Assembly (NCBI GenBank): GCA_030272585.1
Contig: BSYQ01000004.1
Location: 992,001-1,056,000 of the forward strand
Source: Bryopsis sp. KO-2023
Taxonomy: Eukaryota; Chlorophyta; Ulvophyceae; Bryopsidales; Bryopsidaceae
DNA length: 64,000 nucleotides
Reading direction: 5' to 3'
A model generated the notes under the pieces. That model was not told the origin of the DNA, searched no databases, and saw only the letters and a program-made list of their open reading frames with translations. The position numbers and the translations under genes are program-made. Positions 41,409 through 50,011 of the stretch are shown one piece after another. How positions within the stretch are numbered: the stretch's first letter is position 1; every line of letters begins with the position of its first letter.

Positions 41409-43567
41409 TTGAAGGATCCTCCCCTTGAGGGCCTAGATCCCATCTGACCTCTCTGCTGCACAGCCTTAACTGAATTTGCTGCAGGGGGCAGTTGTGATGT
41501 TGCAGCAGCTATCACTGCTGACATCTGTGTATTTCTCTGTCCAAATCTTCCCCTCCCTCTACCTCTGCCTCTAAAGCTACTAGTAGTGCCACCTCTACTG
41601 CCTATAGTTGCAGAGAGTCTTTGGACTGTGAGGATGGCCTTATCCAGATCCCCATCACACAGGGTCATAACCTGTGCTTGCATATTCCTATCTGCTAGCC
41701 CATCCACAAAGGCAGCATACCTTTCTTCCTGAGGTAGGTTAGGGAGTCTAAACATCAGCTTTCTGAAGAGTCTGATGTAGCCTAAGGCAGTTCCAGTCTG
41801 CCTTAAAGTTCTTAACTGTTTTCTGGCAGTCTCTATTAGGGAGACTGGCTCAAAAACATTCCTTAGTTCTTGAGTGAACTCTTGCCAGCTAGCATACTCT
41901 GCTTTTTCCTGATTCATGATCTGTATATCCATCAGGTTTAACCAGCTAAGTGCATCTCCCTGGAGATGTGACTGAAAACAGGATAACCAGTCTCTCTCTA
42001 AGATGTGTTGATTCTGCAACCATCTCTTCATTCCTAGTATCCATTCTGTTGCAGACATCCTTTCATCTCCTGTGAATTTCTCTGGGGGAGTGAGCTTAAT
42101 CTGTTTACTGTAAGGTCTATCAGGACCTTGTCCTGAACCTCCTGATGTACCACTAGGATCTCTATCAGGTGGTCCTCCTCCTGGGGGACCTCCTCCATCA
42201 CCTCCACCACCATCACCACCATTCCCGGGCCCTGGATGTCCAGAACCAGATGCTCTGGGCATCCCTGGTCTGTCTGGGCCATTTGGTCCATTTGATCCAT
42301 TTGGATCCCCTGGATTTCCTCCAGGTGCACCACCACTGGGTGCTCTTTGACTTGTTAACTGTTCAAAGGGATTTGGTGGTCGAATTCCCATTCCTGATGG
42401 TGCTGGGGTAGTACCTAAAGTAAAGGTAGCTGGAGGTGCTATAGTTACTGCTGGTGGTTGCAGTATAGGGGGTGGTAAACCCATGGACAGTTGTTGTCCT
42501 GAAGTGAGGTCTATTAGACCTAAAGAAGAGGGTCCTGGAGGTACTGCTCCAGTACTTGTGGCAGGTATAACTTGCTGTACTGGTGGCTGACCAGATGTTG
42601 GGATATCCTGAGTTTGTCCCTCAGTTTCTCCTTCCTCTGTATTCTGTACTGTTTGTGTTGCTTGCATCATATGCACTTGCATCACTTGTGGAGGAATAGG
42701 TGCTCTCAGAATTCCATCCTTCATCCAGCCATCAACTGCTTTCTGATAGTCTGGATCAGTTAAAGCCCATCTAGTCTCTTCTAGATCTGCTTTCTGTCCT
42801 TCAGCATTGTTATACTTGTCTTCAATAGCTGTGGTGGTTTCATCCACTGCTGTAGCTACCATTTTCTGAATGACTGCAGGATAGGAGTCCAATTCTCCTT
42901 GCAGTATGCTAGTCATTGTGTTTGTCATACTCTCCCTCTCTTCCATCAGCTGTTTTTGCATTCTTTGCATGTGCTGAGACACTTCATATAATTGAGCATT
43001 AATATCTTCCTGCTGCTTCTTTTGAACCAACATCAGTTGCTCCTGTAGAGCTAACTGCTTCTTCTGGAATAGTTCCAGTTCTGTTTGGTTCTTATTTTTC
43101 CACTGAGCCATGCCTACAGCATGTTCTTTTCCTGTGCTTCTCAACTGTTCACCAAGATCCTTCAGTTGAGTGTTTGTATTTGCAGTGAGGCTTTGATAAA
43201 AGTCCTTTGCATGTAGCTCCTGAGTCTGCTGTAGTTTTCGACTCTGTTCTTCCAGACTGTGCACTAAGGCTGACTGCAACTCTTCCTTTAGAGTTGACTG
43301 TTGTAGCTCTGTTTGCTCTCTGTGTGTATACAGTTCAACCTGGACTTGTTGAACCTGATTCTGCATGGAGGTCAATGATTGCTGGAGGTGGTTGGTTACT
43401 GTTCCACCCCAGACCTCAATCTGTCTTTGCATTTCAGTGTGATCAGAACCATTGATCTGTATATTCTGAATTTGCTGGTGCACCATTGGTTGCACTTCTG
43501 ACCCTTCCATAACTTCGTCGCTTATCGCGACCATGTCGCTTTCCGTAACGACCGGAACCAGAGCCAT
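41321..43567 (-). CDS. gag: element A Gag with coiled-coil N-terminus and zinc knuckle
   Basis: 748 aa from the first ATG (43567). Residues 1-290 are Gln/Glu-rich and largely coiled coil, unusually long for a Gypsy gag. A Pro/Gly-rich disordered region follows to about 495. The retrotransposon capsid domain spans about 500-650 (motif W-x8-W-L ... LQGDALSWLN). An Arg/Gly-rich stretch and a single CCHC knuckle (CFLCGSTEHGVRQC) come near the end. The stop TAA directly follows the slippery heptamer used to reach pol. The first 19 or so codons are CpG-rich, the rest nearly CpG-free. Confidence 0.92.
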   Translation of the reverse strand: MALVPVVTESDMVAISDEVMEGSEVQPMVHQQIQNIQINGSDHTEMQRQIEVWGGTVTNHLQQSLTSMQNQVQQVQVELYTHREQTELQQSTLKEELQSALVHSLEEQSRKLQQTQELHAKDFYQSLTANTNTQLKDLGEQLRSTGKEHAVGMAQWKNKNQTELELFQKKQLALQEQLMLVQKKQQEDINAQLYEVSQHMQRMQKQLMEERESMTNTMTSILQGELDSYPAVIQKMVATAVDETTTAIEDKYNNAEGQKADLEETRWALTDPDYQKAVDGWMKDGILRAPIPPQVMQVHMMQATQTVQNTEEGETEGQTQDIPTSGQPPVQQVIPATSTGAVPPGPSSLGLIDLTSGQQLSMGLPPPILQPPAVTIAPPATFTLGTTPAPSGMGIRPPNPFEQLTSQRAPSGGAPGGNPGDPNGSNGPNGPDRPGMPRASGSGHPGPGNGGDGGGGDGGGPPGGGPPDRDPSGTSGGSGQGPDRPYSKQIKLTPPEKFTGDERMSATEWILGMKRWLQNQHILERDWLSCFQSHLQGDALSWLNLMDIQIMNQEKAEYASWQEFTQELRNVFEPVSLIETARKQLRTLRQTGTALGYIRLFRKLMFRLPNLPQEERYAAFVDGLADRNMQAQVMTLCDGDLDKAILTVQRLSATIGSRGGTTSSFRGRGRGRGRFGQRNTQMSAVIAAATSQLPPAANSVKAVQQRGQMGSRPSRGGSFKCFLCGSTEHGVRQCPKLSQAQKALKKGN
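41324..41330 (-). promoter_or_regulatory. -1 ribosomal frameshift site GGGAAAC (gag/pol of element A)
   Basis: On the minus strand G GGA AAC followed at once by the gag stop TAA. Gag codons are GGA AAC; a -1 slip gives GGG AAA CTA..., which enters the pol frame with no stop. X-XXY-YYZ fits the retroviral consensus exactly. Confidence 0.85.
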
Positions 43568-44021
43568 TCTGGTCGCTTGACTTTCAGTTGACTTTCCAGG
43601 CAACGGTTACTGTCAACTGTAGACCGTTGACTTTCGCGCCACGACCTGTCCTTGCCGAACTGTGAACGGATAACCCACGTGCCCTTGCCGTGAGAGTTAC
43701 TATACGTAATACTACTATACCCCTTCACGTCCGACTCTAACCCTTCGAACCTGAGTACTACAGTTCGCTGACAGCGACGCAGGTTACAGGGTAACCTTTT
43801 TCCCAAACGTCCTGTCACACGACTGAACGTTGGCACCCTCTTTTCTCTCTTTTTATGGGTGTGATTCTTTTCCAACGTTGCTACCACACGTTTTCCTTTT
43901 TTCCCGTTCACTGCGTTTGCCTTTTTTTCCGTTTTCCCACGACCTTACGACTGGCGTTAAGCGCCTCGAACAAACCTGCTGGTCAAACCAGCGGAGAGCT
44001 CCAGTCCAGTCGGTTCCTTCG

Positions 44022-44034
44022 GGCTCCGAAACCA
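44022..44034 (-). promoter_or_regulatory. element A primer-binding site
   Basis: Minus-strand TGGTTTCGGAGCC, four bases inside the 5' LTR. Identical to the PBS of B1 and B2. The implied tRNA 3' end is GGCTCCGAAACCA; the tRNA was not identified. Confidence 0.75.
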
Positions 44035-44038
44035 AAAA

Positions 44039-44552
44039 TGTTATCGCTCGGGAGGACTGACGTCCGCGAGCGACGTCTCCTATCTCGGGAAAGAGTGAGG
44101 CGGCGGCGGAACGGTCACACAAAATCGCACGGGTCACAGACTCGGGGTCACACAAACAGATCACTGAAAAGCAAGGTTACATCAAGCGTCCCATCATTTC
44201 AACTCCCAGTTCGACTTTCCCGAGGGTGACTAACCACCCGTAACACTCCCACTACCCTGACTCACAGCCGCCAGTTCTACTCCTGACTCACTCACACACT
44301 CACACACAGGCCCAAACCAAAGCACGTTCCCACTCAGACTCGAACCCAGGACCTCAGTCTCGCAAGTCCCAATCTGATTGCTCGAACCATTGTCTTGACT
44401 CTGTGCTCTTGCGGTGGTTTCCTCGCTGTAGTTCAGTAGTACCTCCTTGGGAGGATGCTGTCATTCACCGGGGATGCATCTGACGCTTCACAGACGGCAG
44501 ATGCATGACGCTTTTGACGTCTGACGTCCCTGGACGTCAGCAGCTGGTATCA
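44039..44552 (-). repeat. element A 5' LTR
   Basis: 514 bp; partner of 36769-37282. On the minus strand it contains GGTTCGAGTC, a match to a Pol III box B, at 44337-44346 (37067-37076 in the other LTR). Confidence 0.95.
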
Positions 44553-44768
44553 CCTCCCCGGTTACCCTTCTCTTATTCCCTTACTTTCGCATACGTCACC
44601 TCACGGTACGTCTTGACGTGTCGTCCGTCCATGACAGTTCGTACGAGCTGGAGACACCTCGTCAGACTCGTGGCAGTGAACTCGTTCCGTCCCATACCGG
44701 CCATTCACTGGGACGAGCTGACTTTGCACTCAATCCGTCTCCACCCTCCTCGTACGGGTATCGCTGCT

Positions 44769-45280
44769 TCAGGTACGGTTACGACCACGCGTGCGTCGCG
44801 TACGAGCCTCCTTGACGATGAAGTCGGCCAGTAGGTCAGCCGCACTCGTGAAGTTCTCCTCTGGCTCCCACGTCGCCTCATGTAGTGGGTACCCCTTCCA
44901 CAGTACGAGGTACCTCTTTCGCTTGCCCGTTCCCTTTGATCGAAGTATGCTCTCCACCTCGTACTCAAGCTGTCCCGTCAACTCGTCCGTGAGTACTGGT
45001 CCTGGTTCGACGTCACGCACGAACTCGGACGAACGACGGAACTCCTTCAGCTTTGAGATGTGGAACGTGGGATGCAGGCGCCATGTACTCGGTAGCGTCA
45101 AACGATAAGCCACCGGAGAGATCACCTTCTCGATCTTGAATGGCCCCACATACTTTCTCCGAATCTTCGAGGGCAGGTGCTTTGTAATCGCCAGTGGGAT
45201 GTGTGATGAACGAAGACAGACTTCCTGGCCGACTTGGAACTCGACATGTCTGCGCTTCCTGTTCGCGTTCTCTGCCATGC
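44769..45280 (-). pseudogene. pol: element C Pol, C-terminal fragment (integrase end and chromodomain)
   Basis: Continues the C pol interrupted at 54077. Starts with the basic segment before the integrase C-terminal barrel (RKRRHVEFQVGQEV), then a barrel-like part (KYVGPFKIEKVISPVAYRL), and ends in a chromodomain (YLVLWKGYPLHEATWEPEEN) and stop. Separated from the rest of pol by B1, so the gene is broken by insertion, not by decay. The open frame reading out of B1 upstream of 45280 is chance. Confidence 0.88.
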
Positions 45281-45286
45281 GGTCCT

Positions 45287-45845
45287 TGTAACCCCAAACC
45301 ACGTCGCCTCCACCGATTTCGTCACACTGGCCAGGGCCAGAGTGCTGTCGAGTAGAGGGGGGATAGTTAGGGCAGTCCTGCCATAGCAGTTCCACCGCAG
45401 CCTAGAGGTAGCAGTTCAGCTGCAAGGTTGACTAGGTTGGACAGTCCTAGGAGGTGGTGCTGTAAGAATAGACTTGGGGTACCTCGAAAGATCAGATGGG
45501 TTTGCTAGCTTAGGGAGTCTCAATCAGTAGGTGGGATCCTAGGTGATCGGTGGGACCGGGGTGAGTCAGGCTGCAGCCTATTTAAACGGCTGATCTTAGG
45601 GTATTGTACTTCTTGGTGCGGATCTTCTGGGTTAGGTTCTTGTGTTTTGTTCGAGTGTGGACCTTTTTGATTGTTGTAAGAAAGCTTTTGAGAAGAGACC
45701 TGAGTAAAGTGCCTTGCAAAGGCCGTGTGATCAAGTTCAAGAGGGGCTGTCCCCACTTCTGCCGTTCCAGTTCTGCAGAAACGCCACCACAACCCTTAAG
45801 TACGGCTGCAGGGGTGACCCCAGCGGTCAAGGCGACGCAATTTGT
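45287..45845 (+). repeat. B1 5' LTR
   Basis: Starts TGTAACCCC and ends GCAATTTGT just before the PBS. A TATA-like TATTTAAA lies at 45579-45586. Confidence 0.9.
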
Positions 45846-45858
45846 TGGTTTCGGAGCC
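45846..45858 (+). promoter_or_regulatory. B1 primer-binding site
   Basis: TGGTTTCGGAGCC, the same 13 bases as in element A and in B2 (58271-58283). Confidence 0.75.
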
Positions 45859-46339
45859 GGGACGCGCACACTTTTTAGCTGTGCTGCAGCAGACGTGCAC
45901 TACGGCTCTGGCAGTCGTTATAAGTGGGCAGTCTGGACGAGCAAGACCTGAGAGTGAGAAAAGAAGCGGAGTAAGCTCTTGCAAAAGTGAAGAGAAGGAC
46001 CCACAGGGGTGGATACGTTTCAAAAGGGTACAAGGGCGAGCTTGAGTCGCTCACAAGGGTAAAGAGAAGGCGAAAAAGCTTTGTGGGTTTCGGGATCTTG
46101 TGGGATCTTAACCTAAGGTTAGGTCAGAACTGCTGTTGGGTCGCTTTTGTCTTGTTTGGGCTGCAACAAGGTCGAGAACAAATACAAGAAAGAGTGACGA
46201 ACTGCATAAGGTGGAAAAAGAAGCAAGGGCAGTACTTATCCGAGGTTTGGAGGAGAACAGAGGGTAAAAGAGAAGGATCACGACCAGAAGGGAGACTTGC
46301 CACTCAGATCTGTGGCGGCGCTGAAGGAAAAAGAAGGTC

Positions 46340-49300
46340 TTGACGGAAAAAGTGAACGAGGAAGAAGAACCAAACGAGGAAGGAAGCCTTGGTGGTGCAG
46401 AAGGAGTGGACGTTGAGGTTTCTGAGGCACAAGGAAGTGTTGGTGCTTTTTCTGAGGCTGGTCTTGTTGACGACGAAGGGGTATTGAAGGAAGACTTTCT
46501 TGGCGGCTGGGATAACGAGGAAGTGAACGAGGTTGACGAGAAAGAGGTTGTGATGGTCGAGAGTGTTCCTGAAGAACGTGAAGCAAGACAAGAAGACAGA
46601 GCTGCTGGAGACGAGGTTACGAGGGCAGAGGTAGACGACGAAATGGTTGCTGTCGTTAAAGAAGAAGAAGAGCAAGCAAGTGTTGACCCTACTGGAGGGG
46701 AAGTACAAGAAGGAAACCTCGTTGGCGTTACTGACCAAGGAGAAGCCGAGGTTGTCCAAGAGGAAGAAGAAGTGCTTGAGGAAAACGTAAAAGAAGAAGA
46801 CGAAGCAGGACAAGTGATCAAAGAAGAGGGGGGAGCCTTTGTTGAGCCAGAAGTTGTGGTTAAGGAAGAAGTCAGACAAGAAGAGGAAGAAGAGAGCAGT
46901 GTTGCTGCAAGGAACGGAGGAAATGGAGGCGCTACCGACAGGGCAGGCTCCGGAGGAACTGATTATCCTGATGCAGTCAGCCGGCCTGAAGGGAGTGTTG
47001 TGCGTATTGAGCCAGGTTTTCCTGTTGACCCATCAGAGCCCTCGAGTTCCAGTTCCGACGAAGACAAACCTGAAGGGGAAAGAGACAAGAGGGAGACATC
47101 CTCTAGTTTCGAGGAAGAGCCTGTGCCCCCAGTACATCCACCACTGAACCCATTTGCCTTTGCTGCCAGTCTCCCCCAGATTCCTCCAAATGTGCCACCT
47201 GGTCCAGTTGTTCCACCCGTTCCACCAAGACCTCCTGTTCCACCACCAGTTTGTCCACCGACTCCAGGCAGTGGCGGCGCCATGATACATCCAGCAGAAG
47301 GACTTCCTAATCGGTTGACTAACAGTCATTTACCCGCATTTACGGGTGCAGAGGCAGAAGATGTGGCCACCTGGTTACGTTCCTATGGGATCCTCGCTGA
47401 AGGCTCTGGCTGGAATGTACCCCCAGCAGTGCAGCCACACGAAGACGAGAGGATAGAGAGACTGGTCCGCTATACAGCCGGGGAGGCTCGGTCATGGGTT
47501 GACAATTGGATATCCAGACATCCAGCCCTTGAGGAAGGAGTGCCAAACCCATTGAGGACGTGGCAGAAGTTGCAAACGGACATGCTGGCCTGGTTTGGAG
47601 ATGCCCCAGCAACACTAGTAGCCCATACCTTGGAGCAAAGCCGGAAGGGTGATGAAACAGTGGACGAGTATACATCCTTGCCATCCCAAGGGCAGCAACA
47701 AGTGGAAGCGAACAGAGTACCAGGCAATCCAGCCGTGGCAGATGGGTCCTTACTTCGATTGAACAAGGACGGAGCTCAGGGGGAGTTGACACCCATACTT
47801 CATGCACCCATGGAGGATACTTTGGAGGGAGTCAGTGCCAGAGCCAGACAAGTTGAGAAGAGACAAGTGGACCCCAGTTCCACCCAGAAGGAAGTGACGG
47901 TCCCAGCCACCGAACTGATGGGAGAACTGCAGGAGCATGCAGCATTGGAGCCTGTTTTGGCAGAAGTGGGCGTTATGGATCGGAGAGTAAATGGGCAAAT
48001 TGACCGCCTAAGGAAGGAAATGCGTGATCACAAAATTGTGACGGATTCAAGACTTCGAGGAGTGGAGCAGCAAGTGAGAATATCTGGGCGGCAGTATAGC
48101 GAACTCAGGAGGATGATCTCTGCCTTGACAGAAAGGGTAGCAGATATGCGACAATCGGAAGAACCCGAGCTGGCAAGGGTGAGCCATGGCATTACTGGAG
48201 ACGCTGGAGTGGATCGAATACCTACCAATGGGGAAAGAGGCCGGGGAAACCACAGAGGAAGTGAATGGAGGAGAAGGAGTGGACGGATAAACATGAGCGA
48301 AGTCACGTGTTGGCATTGCTTAGACCTTGGACATTACAGAAGAAATTGTCCCAACCGAATGCAGAGTTTCCAAGCAGAACTGGAAGATCAGTTGATCATG
48401 GATTTCGAGCAGACCGACCCAGTGACAGCAGCCATGGAGGAACCAGAGGAAGTCATGGCATTAATCTTGTACTCTGCTATGGATGTCGACAATGGAGCAA
48501 TGGACAGTGCCCAAGGAAGCAATGGAGGGACTCCTATGGATACCAGTCCCATACCCGCAGATCCTCAACCAAATGCTACAGAGGATGTTGAAATGGAGGA
48601 ACCGAAAGAGGAGCCAGACCCTGAAACCAAGAAAGAGCCAAAAGAGATTCCAAAGCAAATGCTTGAACCGGAAGATGTGCCGAAACCAGAAGGTGTGCCA
48701 AAACCAGAAGATGTGCCACAAGGATCCAAATCAGTTGTGATGTTGCCATTGATGCATAGACCGATGCAAGTACCATCGCCGAGAAATACCATGGCAAAGA
48801 AAAAGAAGATGGTCAAGAAATCAACAGTGGAGCCAAAGGAGAAGCGCATGTTTACTAAGGCGGAGGCCAAGAAGTTTGTGGAGGGATTGACGGCGGAAGT
48901 ATCCGTGGCCAAACTCTGTCAACATCATCCGGAGCTGATTGATGCTTGGCTGAAGGCATTAAGGGTGCCCATGGCGGAAGTCCCAGCGGTTACCACCATG
49001 GCAGAAGTGGACAAGACAAGCTCATATGCAGTCACTACAGCCACAGCCAAAGTGATGGAAACTAAAGTGCCAGGAGCAATCATTGACACCGGAGCGAGTG
49101 CCTGTGTGATATCCAAAAAACTCCTAACACAAACGGGGTTAGCACACCTTATGGAGGAACCAAGAGGGCGTTACCGGGACTGCAATGGAGAGACTCGGCA
49201 GGCAGTAGGGTACATCCCCGCTCTACCTATTGCCCTTAGACAATGCAAGCAAATGGTACCGTGCCATGTGGTGGAGAACAACCACTTCTCCTTGATCATT

Positions 49301-50011
49301 GGAACTTCGTGGCTAGCGAAAACGGGGGCGGAAATCGACTACGGGCTCAAAAAGCTCACTCCGTACATGGCGGGACAGCGCATGGGTGGCGTGCCGATCG
49401 AGTTCATCCAATCTGTAACGCCTGCAACTGCTGCAGTCGTCTCTGTCTATCAGACCCTCCGCCACATCGAAGAATCCAGTCCTGCACCAGCCCAACCACC
49501 CTCTTCTACCGGGGAACTTTTGCAGCCAAACTCAAGGACGACTCATGATGGTCTGAACCAGCCCAACGCCGCCAGTCGACATCCACCGACCCTCCGGCTT
49601 ACATACTACCAAGCAAGGGTGCTGCAAGAGTGCTACACCATGCGTCGGGAGAACGGGATGAGTGAGGCAGCAGCCTCACACCTCCACCAGCAAGAGATGG
49701 AGTTACTGGATGCAAGAAGAGGGCACCATTTGAAAATACAAAAAGAGAACGAAGGGAGTTGGGAGGAAACACTGCAAAGGGAAGGAAAACAGGGGAGAAG
49801 GAATGGTGTAACAGAGGAATACATGCGGAGGCGGGAGGCACTGAAACAACAAGAAAAGGAGGAGCTCAAAAAGCTTTTGGATTACTTCCGGGAGAGTGCA
49901 CAAGCATGGAGACCGAAAGGAGTGCCTGCAGCAGGAGTGCCAGCAGCAACGGCCGCAACCGGAGGGAAAGGAGGGAGTGAGGTGATAAGCTATACCACTT
50001 CGGATTTTTGA
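46340..50011 (+). CDS. gag: B1 ORF1: Gag-protease polyprotein
   Basis: The frame is open for 1223 codons from 46340, but the first ATG is at 46553 (codon 72), so the true start is uncertain (non-AUG start or a spliced leader). The first 230 residues are extremely acidic (Glu/Val-rich). A Pro-rich stretch and the capsid-like domain follow (HLPAFTGAEAEDVATWLRSY, about residues 325-450). A CCHC knuckle CWHCLDLGHYRRNC lies near 656 and an aspartic protease active site IIDTGASACVISKKL near 913-927. So protease belongs to ORF1 here, unlike in A and C. The C-terminal part is helical and basic. It overlaps ORF2 by four bases. Confidence 0.88.
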   Translation: MTEKVNEEEEPNEEGSLGGAEGVDVEVSEAQGSVGAFSEAGLVDDEGVLKEDFLGGWDNEEVNEVDEKEVVMVESVPEEREARQEDRAAGDEVTRAEVDDEMVAVVKEEEEQASVDPTGGEVQEGNLVGVTDQGEAEVVQEEEEVLEENVKEEDEAGQVIKEEGGAFVEPEVVVKEEVRQEEEEESSVAARNGGNGGATDRAGSGGTDYPDAVSRPEGSVVRIEPGFPVDPSEPSSSSSDEDKPEGERDKRETSSSFEEEPVPPVHPPLNPFAFAASLPQIPPNVPPGPVVPPVPPRPPVPPPVCPPTPGSGGAMIHPAEGLPNRLTNSHLPAFTGAEAEDVATWLRSYGILAEGSGWNVPPAVQPHEDERIERLVRYTAGEARSWVDNWISRHPALEEGVPNPLRTWQKLQTDMLAWFGDAPATLVAHTLEQSRKGDETVDEYTSLPSQGQQQVEANRVPGNPAVADGSLLRLNKDGAQGELTPILHAPMEDTLEGVSARARQVEKRQVDPSSTQKEVTVPATELMGELQEHAALEPVLAEVGVMDRRVNGQIDRLRKEMRDHKIVTDSRLRGVEQQVRISGRQYSELRRMISALTERVADMRQSEEPELARVSHGITGDAGVDRIPTNGERGRGNHRGSEWRRRSGRINMSEVTCWHCLDLGHYRRNCPNRMQSFQAELEDQLIMDFEQTDPVTAAMEEPEEVMALILYSAMDVDNGAMDSAQGSNGGTPMDTSPIPADPQPNATEDVEMEEPKEEPDPETKKEPKEIPKQMLEPEDVPKPEGVPKPEDVPQGSKSVVMLPLMHRPMQVPSPRNTMAKKKKMVKKSTVEPKEKRMFTKAEAKKFVEGLTAEVSVAKLCQHHPELIDAWLKALRVPMAEVPAVTTMAEVDKTSSYAVTTATAKVMETKVPGAIIDTGASACVISKKLLTQTGLAHLMEEPRGRYRDCNGETRQAVGYIPALPIALRQCKQMVPCHVVENNHFSLIIGTSWLAKTGAEIDYGLKKLTPYMAGQRMGGVPIEFIQSVTPATAAVVSVYQTLRHIEESSPAPAQPPSSTGELLQPNSRTTHDGLNQPNAASRHPPTLRLTYYQARVLQECYTMRRENGMSEAAASHLHQQEMELLDARRGHHLKIQKENEGSWEETLQREGKQGRRNGVTEEYMRRREALKQQEKEELKKLLDYFRESAQAWRPKGVPAAGVPAATAATGGKGGSEVISYTTSDF
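50002..50008 (+). promoter_or_regulatory. probable -1 frameshift site GGATTTT (B1 ORF1/ORF2)
   Basis: Reads G GAT TTT followed by the ORF1 stop TGA; ORF2 is open in the -1 frame. Resembles the GGATTTA site known at the pro/pol border of MMTV. Conserved in B2 at 62295-62301. Confidence 0.6.

Larger units (their letters stand above)
36769..44552 (-). mobile_element. element A: complete Ty3/Gypsy retrotransposon (7784 bp)
   Basis: Flanked by 514-bp direct LTRs and a 5-bp target duplication CCTCC (36764-36768 and 44553-44557). Inserted in element C between its pol stop and its extra ORF. Order on the minus strand: LTR, PBS, leader, gag, pol (-1 frame), PPT, LTR. Both long ORFs are intact, so it may be active. 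The internal region from 37283 to about 43510 is almost free of CpG whereas LTRs and leader are CpG-rich. Confidence 0.95.

Noticed and set aside
45520-45869. ORFs on both strands within the B LTRs, repeated at 53738-54048 and 58016-58303
   Set aside because: Chance open frames in LTR sequence; repeated only because the LTR is repeated.
46108-46879. Long Ser/Phe-rich ORFs on the minus strand opposite B1 gag (same at 58533-59658)
   Set aside because: They are antisense reflections of the Glu/Lys-rich gag coding sequence.
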